Source: an uncultured Phascolarctobacterium sp.
GTDB taxonomy: Bacteria; Bacillota; Negativicutes; Acidaminococcales; Acidaminococcaceae
DNA length: 10,538 bases
Assembly: GCA_934234275.1 (NCBI GenBank)
Contig: CAKQHU010000033.1
Location: 1 to 10,538, forward strand
Direction of reading: 5' to 3'
Shown: in pieces, positions 1 through 5,965 of the stretch
Layout: every line of letters starts with the position of its first letter
Position numbering within the stretch: the stretch's first letter is position 1
Position numbers and translations under genes: made by a program
The notes under the pieces: generated by a model
What the model was told of the DNA's origin: nothing
Databases searched by the model: none
The model's input: only the letters and a program-made list of their open reading frames with translations

Positions 1-942
1 ATGGTTACATCTGATGTCAGCGAAGATGGTCGTTATGGCAAATTCGTTTGGGAGCCGCTCGAGAGAGGCTACGGCATCACGCTGGGCAACAGCCTGCGTC
101 GTGTGCTGCTGTCCTCCCTGCCGGGTGCTGCAGTAACCTACGTCAAGATTGACGGTGTTCTGCATGAGTTTGCTACCATTCCTGGTGTTCGTGAGGATGT
201 TGCTGATATCATCCTGAACATTAAGGCTTTGTGCCTTAAAATGGAAGGTGAAGGGGAAAAGATTCTGCGTATCGAATGTTCCGGTGAACAGGAAGTTACT
301 GCTGCAAATATCATTGCTGATAGCGATGTTGAAATCCTGAACCCTGAGCTGCATATTGCGACTTTAGATAAAGACGCAGTTTTCAATATGGAAATCCATA
401 TTGATAAAGGCCGTGGCTATGTACCTGCGGACAAAAATAAACAGCCTGATCAGCCTATCGGCGTTATTCCGGTAGACTCCATTTACTCTCCGATTACCAG
501 AGTAAAATTTGCTGTTAACGATACCCGCGTAGGTAATGTTACCAACTATGACAAGCTTACTTTGGAAGTTTGGACAGATGGCAGCATAAAGCCTGATGAA
601 GCTGTTGACATGGCTTCCACCATCCTGATTGACTATCTCAAGCTTTTCCAGACCAGTGATGGCAAAGGTTCTGTAATCACTGTAGCTGGCGGTTCTGAGC
701 CTGAAGCTCCCGAACCGAGCAAGCAAGAGGGTCAAAACACAATGTCTATCGACGATTTGGATCTGTCCGTCCGCAGCAATAACTGCCTGAGACGTGCAGG
801 TATCAATACTGTCGAAGAATTGATCCAGAAAACAGAAGCTGATATGATTAAAGTTCGTAACTTGGGTAGTAAATCTCTGGAAGAGATTAAAAAGAAACTT
901 GAGGATATGGGCTTGCATTTTCGTAAAAACGATGAAGAATAA
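1..942 (+). CDS. rpoA: DNA-directed RNA polymerase subunit alpha (5' end outside window)
   Basis: Alpha subunit of RNA polymerase: its dimer scaffolds assembly of beta and beta', and its C-terminal domain binds UP elements and activators. The N-terminal assembly domain covers about residues 1-217, with the hallmark stretches [17 protein letters not shown] (18-34), [16 protein letters not shown] (107-122) and [14 protein letters not shown] (182-195). A short acidic linker follows (about 218-247). The C-terminal helix-hairpin-helix domain (about 249-308) includes [19 protein letters not shown] and [17 protein letters not shown]. The open frame begins with ATG at base 1, but the family normally has some 8-10 more residues before this point (Bacillus starts MIEIEKPKIE). 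The Met at base 1 is therefore probably internal and the true start lies upstream. rplQ follows 19 bases downstream, as at the end of the ribosomal alpha operon. Confidence 0.98.
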   Translation: MVTSDVSEDGRYGKFVWEPLERGYGITLGNSLRRVLLSSLPGAAVTYVKIDGVLHEFATIPGVREDVADIILNIKALCLKMEGEGEKILRIECSGEQEVTAANIIADSDVEILNPELHIATLDKDAVFNMEIHIDKGRGYVPADKNKQPDQPIGVIPVDSIYSPITRVKFAVNDTRVGNVTNYDKLTLEVWTDGSIKPDEAVDMASTILIDYLKLFQTSDGKGSVITVAGGSEPEAPEPSKQEGQNTMSIDDLDLSVRSNNCLRRAGINTVEELIQKTEADMIKVRNLGSKSLEEIKKKLEDMGLHFRKNDEE

Positions 943-961
943 TTAAGGGGGTCAGAAGTAC

Positions 962-1300
962 ATGGCATACAGAAAACTGGGTCGTAACTCCAGCAACCGT
1001 AAGGCTCTGTTTCGCAGCATTTTAACTTCCTTCTTCAAATATGGTAAGATTGAAACTACCGTTACCAAAGCTAAAGAAGTTGCTAAGCAATCCGCTCAAC
1101 TGATTACTTTGGCTAAACGCAATGACCTGCATGCTCGTCGTCAGGTTATGGCAGTTCTGGTTGACGAAACCATTACCAAAAAACTGTTTGAAGAAATTGC
1201 TCCGAAATATGAAGGCAGACAAGGCGGCTTTACTCGCATTTACAGAGTAGGTCCTCGCCGTGGCGATGCAGCTGAAATGGCTATCATCGAACTCATCTAA
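962..1300 (+). CDS. rplQ: 50S ribosomal protein L17
   Basis: Large-subunit ribosomal protein bL17, located near the peptide exit tunnel. The 112 residues match the usual short bacterial form. The N-terminus [19 protein letters not shown] is the characteristic L17 signature, followed by the basic region [14 protein letters not shown] and the C-terminal block [20 protein letters not shown]. The ATG is preceded by AAGGGGG at 945-951, ten bases away, a little distant but the only plausible site. It lies just after rpoA, so the two are almost certainly cotranscribed. A strong terminator follows 11 bases after the stop, making this the last gene of the operon. Confidence 0.98.
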   Translation: MAYRKLGRNSSNRKALFRSILTSFFKYGKIETTVTKAKEVAKQSAQLITLAKRNDLHARRQVMAVLVDETITKKLFEEIAPKYEGRQGGFTRIYRVGPRRGDAAEMAIIELI

Positions 1301-1311
1301 TTTAGAGCTGT

Positions 1312-1343
1312 AAAAAGCAGGAACTTCGGTTCCTGCTTTTTTT
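1312..1343 (+). terminator. Intrinsic terminator of the rpoA-rplQ operon
   Basis: A perfect 13-bp inverted repeat (1312-1324 with 1329-1341) encloses the tetraloop TTCG with a C-G closing pair, the very stable cUUCGg loop. The right arm runs into seven T residues (1337-1343), and the left arm carries the matching A-tract. The position directly after rplQ fits termination of the ribosomal operon. Confidence 0.95.
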
Positions 1344-1370
1344 GCGTTCCGGCGATAGTCTGTGTATAAT
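1342..1370 (+). promoter_or_regulatory. Sigma-A-type promoter candidate for the FAH-family gene
   Basis: TTGCGT (1342-1347) and a consensus TATAAT (1365-1370) are separated by 17 bases. The -35 element overlaps the last T residues of the rplQ terminator, so the two units are packed without spare DNA. Transcription would start near 1377, leaving a leader of about 90 bases before the ATG at 1467. The -35 is a weak match; the -10 is perfect. Confidence 0.65.
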
Positions 1371-1466
1371 AATGTTATGCTAATCCTTTTTCCGGATATA
1401 TGCTCCGAAAATACTATAGCTTTAGCAGCCTACAAACTATCAATATTCCAAGAGGAGGAAGATATA

Positions 1467-2375
1467 ATGCGTTTTTATACAGTAGAGATAGCGGGACGTG
1501 AGGAAATCCTTGTTGGCTTTCGTGAGAATGAATCAGTTTACAGACTGAATTTATTGGCAAGACTTGTGCCGGAGCTGGCAGTTGCGGATATGAATGAATT
1601 GATATGCCGCTATACGCCTGAGATGAAGGCAAAGCTTGAGCGCCTGGCTGATAATGATGATGTTCTGCAGGGCGCTGCAGTCAAGCTTTCGGAAGTAAAG
1701 CTGTTGGCACCTATCGTTCATCCGCGTCAGGATGTAGTCTGCCTCGGTATTAATTATGATGCACATGCTCAGGAAGCAGGACGCTTTTCCAGCGAAGCTT
1801 TCGGCGGTGAACGCCCCTACACAATTTATTTTTCCAAGCGTGTGAACAGAGCAACGGCAAGCGGTGAAAGTATTCCTCGTTATGAAGGATTGGTAGACAG
1901 CCTTGATTACGAAGCAGAGCTGGGAGTAATTTTGGGACGCAATGCCAAGGGTGTCAGCAAAGAAAACGCAGGAGCTTATATTTTCGGTTATACAATTATC
2001 AATGATATCAGCGCGCGTAATCTGCAGACGCGTCATAAGCAATGGTATCTGGGAAAAAGCCTTGATGGGTTCACTCCTATGGGACCGTGTATTGTTACGG
2101 CAGATGAAATCGGCGATGAGCAGACGCTTGATATCAGCTGTACGGTTAATGGAGAGCTGCGCCAGAGCAGTAATACCCGTTACATGATTCAGACTGTCTG
2201 TGGGGCAATTGCAGAGCTGTCAGAGGGTATGACATTAGCTGCAGGTACAATTATTGCTACCGGTACTCCGGCCGGTGTTGGCATGGGGATGAAACCGCCG
2301 ACATTCTTACAGCACGGCGATAAAATTGTCTGCTCTATCGAAAAAATCGGTTCATTGGAGAATGTTATCGATTAA
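1467..2375 (+). CDS. Fumarylacetoacetate hydrolase (FAH) family protein
   Basis: Metal-dependent enzyme of the FAH superfamily, which cleaves C-C bonds in acylpyruvates and related diketo acids or decarboxylates oxaloacetate. The 302 residues have a variable N-terminal part (1-80) and the FAH fold from about 85 to the end. Motifs: LGINYDAHAQE (93-103); DYEAELGVILG (147-157) with predicted metal ligands E149 and E151; NDISARN (179-185) with ligand D180; GKSLDGFTPMGP (196-207); and ATGTPAGVG (264-272). The start is ATG 1467 because AGGAGG at 1453-1458 lies eight bases upstream; an earlier in-frame ATG at 1362 falls inside the promoter and has no ribosome binding site. The gene stands alone, so context does not identify the substrate. 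Fumarylpyruvate hydrolase, acylpyruvase and oxaloacetate decarboxylase activities all remain possible. Confidence 0.9.
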   Translation: MRFYTVEIAGREEILVGFRENESVYRLNLLARLVPELAVADMNELICRYTPEMKAKLERLADNDDVLQGAAVKLSEVKLLAPIVHPRQDVVCLGINYDAHAQEAGRFSSEAFGGERPYTIYFSKRVNRATASGESIPRYEGLVDSLDYEAELGVILGRNAKGVSKENAGAYIFGYTIINDISARNLQTRHKQWYLGKSLDGFTPMGPCIVTADEIGDEQTLDISCTVNGELRQSSNTRYMIQTVCGAIAELSEGMTLAAGTIIATGTPAGVGMGMKPPTFLQHGDKIVCSIEKIGSLENVID

Positions 2376-2409
2376 AAATTGCTAAATGGTATAGCTTAAA
2401 TAAAAATAC

Positions 2410-2438
2410 TTGTGTTTTTAGTGCTGATGGCATAAAAT
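2410..2438 (+). promoter_or_regulatory. Promoter candidate for the DUF1508 gene
   Basis: TTGTGT (2410-2415) and TAAAAT (2433-2438) are separated by 17 bases, about 40 bases before the start codon. Both boxes are near consensus (four and five of six). No strong terminator separates this gene from the upstream hydrolase gene, so readthrough is also possible. Confidence 0.5.
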
Positions 2439-2477
2439 AAACTTAGAGACCATACTAAATTTAAAGGAGGCTACAAA

Positions 2478-2870
2478 ATGGGTAAATTCGTAATTTCTCA
2501 GGCAAAAAATGGCGTTAAATTTAATTTAAAAGCTGCAAATGGTGAAGTCATTGCCAGCTCCCAGGTTTATAAGGATGAGAAGTACTGTCGTAAGGGTATT
2601 GCCAGTGTTATCAACAATGCTCCTGTTGCTCCGATAGAGGACCAGACGGTAGAAGGCTTTACCCCTTGTAAGCATCCGAAATTTGAAGTTTATAAAGACA
2701 AGGCCGGAGAATTCCGTTTCCGTCTGAAAGCAACCAACGGACAGATTATTGCTACCGGTGAAGGCTACAAGGCAATGGCAGGATGCAAACGCGGCATTGA
2801 GTCCATTAAGAAAAATGTTGTTGATGCCAAAATCATTGTTGAAGCACCCAAAGAAGCAAAAGCTGAATAA
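2478..2870 (+). CDS. DUF1508 / YegP-like protein with two tandem domains
   Basis: Small protein of the UPF0339/DUF1508 family, whose molecular function is not established. The 130 residues contain two copies of the same beta-rich unit. Copy 1 spans about residues 3-47 (FNLKAANGEVIASS, then CRKGIASVINNA). Copy 2 spans about 67-113 (FRLKATNGQIIATGE, then CKRGIESIKKN). Each has the LKA-NG-x-I-A core and a Cys-containing CxxGI helix, matching the two-repeat arrangement of E. coli YegP. The last ten residues are a charged, Ala/Glu/Lys-rich tail. There is no signal peptide or membrane segment, so it is probably cytoplasmic. AAAGGAGG at 2463-2470, seven bases before the ATG, is an excellent ribosome binding site. 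With its own promoter candidate and two downstream hairpins, it looks like a well-expressed single-gene unit. Confidence 0.9.
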   Translation: MGKFVISQAKNGVKFNLKAANGEVIASSQVYKDEKYCRKGIASVINNAPVAPIEDQTVEGFTPCKHPKFEVYKDKAGEFRFRLKATNGQIIATGEGYKAMAGCKRGIESIKKNVVDAKIIVEAPKEAKAE

Positions 2871-2881
2871 TGTCAAGCAAA

Positions 2882-2914
2882 AGGACCACTACGCTATAAA
2901 CACGCAGTGGTCCT
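2882..2914. terminator. Hairpin at convergent gene ends (probably bidirectional)
   Basis: A 9-bp perfect stem, AGGACCACT (2882-2890) with AGTGGTCCT (2906-2914), has a 15-base loop. On the plus strand GAAC and then five T follow. On the minus strand the stem is followed by TTTGCTT. It lies between the stops of the DUF1508 gene and the convergent metallophosphoesterase gene, so it can serve either. Its U-tract is mediocre in both directions, and it may mainly end the minus-strand transcript. Confidence 0.65.
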
Positions 2915-2922
2915 GAACTTTT

Positions 2923-2960
2923 TACGCAACAGCTTAAATTCTTCTGTTGCGTATTTTTTT
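2923..2960 (+). terminator. Intrinsic terminator after the DUF1508 gene
   Basis: A 10-bp perfect stem, TACGCAACAG (2923-2932) with CTGTTGCGTA (2944-2953), has an 11-base loop and is followed at once by seven T (2954-2960). Read on the minus strand the stem is followed by AAAAAG, so it should work only for plus-strand transcripts. It lies in tandem with the hairpin at 2882-2914. Confidence 0.88.
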
Positions 2961-2968
2961 AATAAGAG

Positions 2969-4060
2969 TTATTTTCCCCGCAGCTCCAATACAACCATTT
3001 CCGGAGCAACCTCTGTGCGGACGGGTGGTCCCCAGAAGCCGTAGCCGTTATTAGTGATAGCGGTAAGATTACCGAAGCTTGTACGGCCGTAGTCTAGCTT
3101 ATACATTTTCTTCGTCACAAGACGATTCGGGAAAAGCTGTCCTGTGTGCGTATGGCCTGCCAGATAAAGATCATAGCCTACATCAGCCGCAGCATCCATA
3201 CGACGGGGCTGATGATCGAGCAGAATACTGTAGTAGTCTTTATTTTGGGATGAAAGGTTTATAAGCTGGCTATTGGTACGGTTTTTGCTGTAGTCATCAA
3301 TACCGGTTATTTTGATTTTGTTGTCGATTACAGTGTCACTGTTGCGCAGGATATGAAAACCTTTTTCCGTTAGCATTTGCTGCCAACGCAGCGGTTCATC
3401 AAGATAATCATGGTTGCCGAAGGCCATGTAGACAGGCGCGTTGATTTGAGCTAAGGCAGAAAGTGTATCCTCTTCTTCTACATAAAAAATGCGCTCGTCA
3501 AGCATGTCACCGCTGACTACAACAAAGTCCGGCTTTTGCTCATTGACACGTGCTGCCAGACGTTCTGCGTAGTCATGGCCGAGGATTCTTCCCATATGCA
3601 GGTCGGTGAGAAAGACAATTTTATAATGAGCATTCTGCGGCAGCTTTTCCGTTACCAGCGCTTCTGTGCGTACTGTCGGGTGAAAGGCGCGCCAGCTGCC
3701 CCAGGTAATGAAGCAGCAGATAAAGGCAAGGCCGATGATGCTGATTTTTGCTGAAGGCAGCTGCCAACCGCCGATTTTGCTGATAAGCAGGCAGAGAAGA
3801 TGAATGATTGCCAGCAGAAGCGTATAGTAGCAAAAAGCAATCCAAAGGCCTTCTATCCAAGCAGTAAGCTTGAGCAGAAAATGAGGCGTTCCCTGCGGCA
3901 GAATGACACTGACAGCTGTGCCGAGTGCCATCAGCAGATATATAAGCCCGAAGGTCAGTGTGCGGCCGAAGGGCAGATAGTGGCGATAATACATATATCC
4001 GATGATACTCATGAGAGCATCAATCGTACCGACGAAAAGAAAAATACGCATATTATTCAT
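2969..4060 (-). CDS. Membrane-anchored metallophosphoesterase (YkuE/YaeI-like)
   Basis: Calcineurin-like metallophosphoesterase with an integral membrane N-terminus. Hydrophobic segments at about residues 7-25, 34-55, 65-95 and 102-121 suggest four membrane helices. The catalytic domain follows (about 145-363) with the full dinuclear-metal signature: DLH (153-155), GDMLDE (184-189), GNHD (215-218), an H in LLDHQP (283) and GHTHTGQ (302-308). The end carries NNGYGFWGPPVR, typical of the membrane-linked YkuE/YaeI group. Those relatives are phosphodiesterases proposed to act at the cell envelope, including on lipid substrates; the substrate here is unknown. The 363 residues exceed simple YkuE proteins because of the extra helices. 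The ATG at 4060 has AAAGGAG (4066-4072 on the complement) five bases upstream. Met4 (4051) is an alternative start at slightly long spacing. Confidence 0.92.
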   Translation of the reverse strand: MNNMRIFLFVGTIDALMSIIGYMYYRHYLPFGRTLTFGLIYLLMALGTAVSVILPQGTPHFLLKLTAWIEGLWIAFCYYTLLLAIIHLLCLLISKIGGWQLPSAKISIIGLAFICCFITWGSWRAFHPTVRTEALVTEKLPQNAHYKIVFLTDLHMGRILGHDYAERLAARVNEQKPDFVVVSGDMLDERIFYVEEEDTLSALAQINAPVYMAFGNHDYLDEPLRWQQMLTEKGFHILRNSDTVIDNKIKITGIDDYSKNRTNSQLINLSSQNKDYYSILLDHQPRRMDAAADVGYDLYLAGHTHTGQLFPNRLVTKKMYKLDYGRTSFGNLTAITNNGYGFWGPPVRTEVAPEMVVLELRGK

Positions 4061-4089
4061 TAAGGCTCCTTTATATAATTCTTGCTTAC

Positions 4090-4120
4090 ATTATACATGT
4101 TAGAGTGTACTTTAAGTCAA
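4090..4120 (-). promoter_or_regulatory. Promoter candidate for the metallophosphoesterase gene
   Basis: On the minus strand TTGACT (complement of 4115-4120) and a perfect TATAAT (complement of 4090-4095) lie about 30-60 bases before the start codon. The spacer is 19 bases, longer than the ideal 17, which lowers confidence. The gene is otherwise cut off from the upstream HAD gene by a terminator hairpin. Confidence 0.5.
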
Positions 4121-4130
4121 GTGCTGAGCT

Positions 4131-4158
4131 AAATAAAAAGAACTGCCGGGTGCGGTAG
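4131..4158 (-). terminator. Intrinsic terminator of the HAD phosphatase gene
   Basis: On the minus strand CTACCG pairs with CGGCAG (4153-4158 with 4143-4148, one G-T pair) around a four-base loop. TTCTTTTTATTT follows. The stem is short but GC-rich, the U-tract is good, and it begins about 17 bases after the stop codon. It separates the HAD gene from the metallophosphoesterase gene. Confidence 0.7.
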
Positions 4159-4174
4159 CCCTTGAAGTATAATG

Positions 4175-4981
4175 TTATTTACTCGGAATATCGCCGACAC
4201 CGTTTAAGATGATAGACGGACGGTAAGAGAATTCCTTGATATTTTCCAACGTACTTACGCCGCTCAGAACAAGAGCTGTCATCAGACCGCTTTCCATACC
4301 GGCAACGATATCTGTATCCATACGGTCGCCAATCATAGCTGCATCCTCTGAATGAACATCCAGCAGACGCAGGCCTGTGCGCATCATCAAGGGGTTAGGC
4401 TTGCCGACGAAGTAAGCCTTTTTGCCGGTAGCAAGCTCAATAGGTGCGACCAATGCGCGGCAGGCGGGGATGATACCGAAATCAGAGGGGCCGGTAAGGT
4501 CGCTGTTGGTAGCAATCAGGCGTGCTCCCTGGTTAATCAGGCTTACTGCCTTAAGAATCATATTATAATTATAAGAATTGGTTTCGCCGACTACAACGTA
4601 ATCGGGATTAACATCATTCATTGTGATGCCGGCATCATAAAGCGCATTTACAAGACCTGGGCCGCCGATAACATAGGCACTGCAGCCGGGGGCCTGCGAA
4701 TGGATAAATTTGGCAGTGGCGAGAGCACTGGTATAGAAATGGCTTTCGTCAACCTCCAGTCCCAAACGTAAAAGCTTTTGCTGCAGCTCTTTGGGACTGC
4801 GTTCGCTGGCGTTGGTCAAAAACAAAAAGCTCTTTTTTCCTTCATAGAGCCAGTTTACGAATTCTCTTACTCCGGGCAACAGGTTATTTCCGTGGTAGAT
4901 AACACCATCCATATCGCAGATAAAGCCTTCTTTTGCGCGAAGCTGTGTTAATAATAATTCATATTTTTCGTTGCTGTCCAT
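4175..4981 (-). CDS. HAD-superfamily phosphatase, NagD-like (subclass IIA)
   Basis: Haloacid dehalogenase-type phosphatase of the NagD/AraL/PLP-phosphatase group, cytoplasmic and Mg-dependent. Core motifs: CDMDGV (22-27) with nucleophile D23 and acid/base D25; LTNAS (55-59), motif II; K194 in VGKPNP (192-197), motif III; and GDRMDTDI (218-225), motif IV. The stretch between motifs II and III is the C2 cap (about 85-180), which sets substrate choice. The 268 residues are normal for the family. ATG 4981 is chosen because AAAGGAAG lies eight bases before it; a GTG at 5011 in the same frame has no binding site and overlaps the promoter. Relatives dephosphorylate sugar phosphates, nucleotides or phosphoglycolate, and the sequence alone does not say which applies here. 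The phosphoesterase gene downstream is on the same strand but appears to be a separate unit. Confidence 0.92.
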   Translation of the reverse strand: MDSNEKYELLLTQLRAKEGFICDMDGVIYHGNNLLPGVREFVNWLYEGKKSFLFLTNASERSPKELQQKLLRLGLEVDESHFYTSALATAKFIHSQAPGCSAYVIGGPGLVNALYDAGITMNDVNPDYVVVGETNSYNYNMILKAVSLINQGARLIATNSDLTGPSDFGIIPACRALVAPIELATGKKAYFVGKPNPLMMRTGLRLLDVHSEDAAMIGDRMDTDIVAGMESGLMTALVLSGVSTLENIKEFSYRPSIILNGVGDIPSK

Positions 4982-5015
4982 AATTTTTACTTCCTTTGCT
5001 GTTTTAGACACTTAT

Positions 5016-5044
5016 ATTATGCAAGAAAAAAATATCTTTTGCAA
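5016..5044 (-). promoter_or_regulatory. Promoter candidate for the HAD phosphatase gene
   Basis: On the minus strand TTGCAA (complement of 5039-5044) and CATAAT (complement of 5016-5021) are separated by exactly 17 bases. The start codon is about 35 bases downstream. Spacing and position support it; both boxes deviate slightly from consensus. Confidence 0.6.
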
Positions 5045-5168
5045 GAGCTTAACGGGGCAGCAGAAGCCGTAATTAGTTAACAGTTTGTAAAATATTATTT
5101 TTTTAAGTGTAGTTTTATCGCTAAATGTTAAAAGAATTCTGAAGATAGAGCAACACCATAGTTAAAGG

Positions 5169-5197
5169 TTGACATATTAGGGAGATAGTGGTAAAAT
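5169..5197 (+). promoter_or_regulatory. Upstream (distal) carD promoter
   Basis: A perfect TTGACA (5169-5174), 17 bases, then TAAAAT (5192-5197), a near-consensus sigma-A-type promoter. It lies 38 bases upstream of a second promoter of the same quality, so a start here would give a leader of about 70 bases. The leader would contain the downstream promoter elements. Confidence 0.7.
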
Positions 5198-5206
5198 AAA
5201 ATATTT

Positions 5207-5235
5207 TTGACAATAAAGAAGGTGCGTGCTACAAT
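5207..5235 (+). promoter_or_regulatory. Downstream (proximal) carD promoter with extended -10
   Basis: A perfect TTGACA (5207-5212), 17 bases, then TACAAT (5230-5235), preceded by TGC at 5227-5229, which forms an extended -10 element. The start codon at 5272 is about 30 bases downstream of the predicted transcription start. This is the best promoter match in the window. Confidence 0.85.
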
Positions 5236-5271
5236 ATATTTATCAGAATTATAATTTTAGGAGGGTTGAAG

Positions 5272-5757
5272 ATGTTTGCGATGGGTGACAGAGTGGTATA
5301 TCCGCTTCATGGTGGAGCTATTATTAAGGATATAGAAGCACATATACAGGATGGCGAGACTGTGAAGTATTACATTTTACAAATGCTTTTTGACAATATG
5401 ACAGTGTCGGTACCGGTTGAAAACGCCGAAAAATTAGGCTTACGTTATATTGGCGATGATGAAACTCTGGCAATAATTCAGAATACGCTGCATGAAGTAC
5501 CGGATGTACAGACGGTGAAGGCAATTTCCTGGAACCGGCGCTTTCAGCTGTATATCCAGAAGATAAAAAGCGGCAGTGTTGCTGAGGTCGCAAGAATCTT
5601 TAAAATCCTGACTATTTTAGAACGCAGAAAGAAAATTTCCGTAGGTGAGCGCAGATTACTGCACAGTACAAAGCAGATTTTGCAAAGTGAAATAATGCTG
5701 ATTAAGGATGTGGACGCAGAGAAGGCGGGCAACTGGTTAGAGCGTTGCTGTAATTAG
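5272..5757 (+). CDS. carD: CarD/CdnL-family transcription regulator
   Basis: RNA polymerase-binding regulator of the CarD/CdnL family. Studied members bind the beta subunit and stabilise the open promoter complex, notably at rRNA promoters. The N-terminal polymerase-interacting domain (about 1-58) shows MFAMGDRVVYPLHGGA and the family motif VPVENAEKLGLR (47-58). The rest (about 62-161) is helical; W87 in SWNRRF corresponds by position to the Trp that wedges into the minor groove in studied CarD proteins. Length (161) is typical. ATG 5272 has AGGAGGG at 5259-5265, six bases upstream; a TTG at 5266 is in frame but directly abuts that site. Tandem strong promoters precede the gene and a strong terminator follows, so it is mainly a single-gene transcript. 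A carD gene before the YacL-ispD cluster is common in clostridia-like Firmicutes. Confidence 0.93.
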   Translation: MFAMGDRVVYPLHGGAIIKDIEAHIQDGETVKYYILQMLFDNMTVSVPVENAEKLGLRYIGDDETLAIIQNTLHEVPDVQTVKAISWNRRFQLYIQKIKSGSVAEVARIFKILTILERRKKISVGERRLLHSTKQILQSEIMLIKDVDAEKAGNWLERCCN

Positions 5758-5766
5758 GCAGAATAT

Positions 5767-5818
5767 AAAGACCGTTTTAAGGCTGTTGAGTTAGAAACTG
5801 CTTTAAAACGGTTTTTTT
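5767..5818 (+). terminator. Intrinsic terminator after carD
   Basis: ACCGTTTTAA (5771-5780) pairs perfectly with TTAAAACGGT (5803-5812). Further pairs lie on the inner side (GGC with GCT, including a G-T pair) and A-T pairs on the outer side. Seven T residues run from 5812 to 5818. It begins about ten bases after the carD stop and should strongly limit readthrough into the PIN/TRAM gene. Confidence 0.93.
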
Positions 5819-5872
5819 GCAAATTTTTTAGGCCTTTTTTTCATTAATGTCATATTTAAAAAAGTTATTTAC

Positions 5873-5915
5873 TTGTTTTTTGCGGATTATAGCTGTATTA
5901 TATAATTGATATAAT
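5873..5915 (+). promoter_or_regulatory. Promoter region for the PIN/TRAM-ispD-ispF unit
   Basis: Several overlapping promoter-like elements occur here. TTGTTT (5873-5878) lies 17 bases before TATTAT (5896-5901). A perfect TATAAT at 5901-5906 has only a poor -35. A second perfect TATAAT (5910-5915) is preceded by TGA, an extended -10. Which is used cannot be decided from sequence, but a promoter is needed after the carD terminator. The leader would be roughly 45-60 bases. Confidence 0.55.
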
Positions 5916-5965
5916 AGTAGGATGAAATACTATGTATCAGAAATTCAGAGAAAGGAGGAATTGAA

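Noticed and set aside
1362..1466. N-terminal extension of the FAH-family protein from ATG 1362
   Set aside because: It would begin inside the promoter -10 region, has no ribosome binding site and adds residues not expected in the family. ATG 1467 has a strong AGGAGG at ideal spacing.
2401..2420. AT-only hairpin after the FAH-family gene as a terminator
   Set aside because: The stem is almost entirely A-T with a wobble pair and a four-base loop, has no following T-tract and overlaps the -35 of the next promoter candidate.
4982..5011. GTG start at 5011 for the HAD phosphatase
   Set aside because: The ten extra residues would be encoded by the leader and ribosome binding site of the ATG at 4981, which has good spacing.
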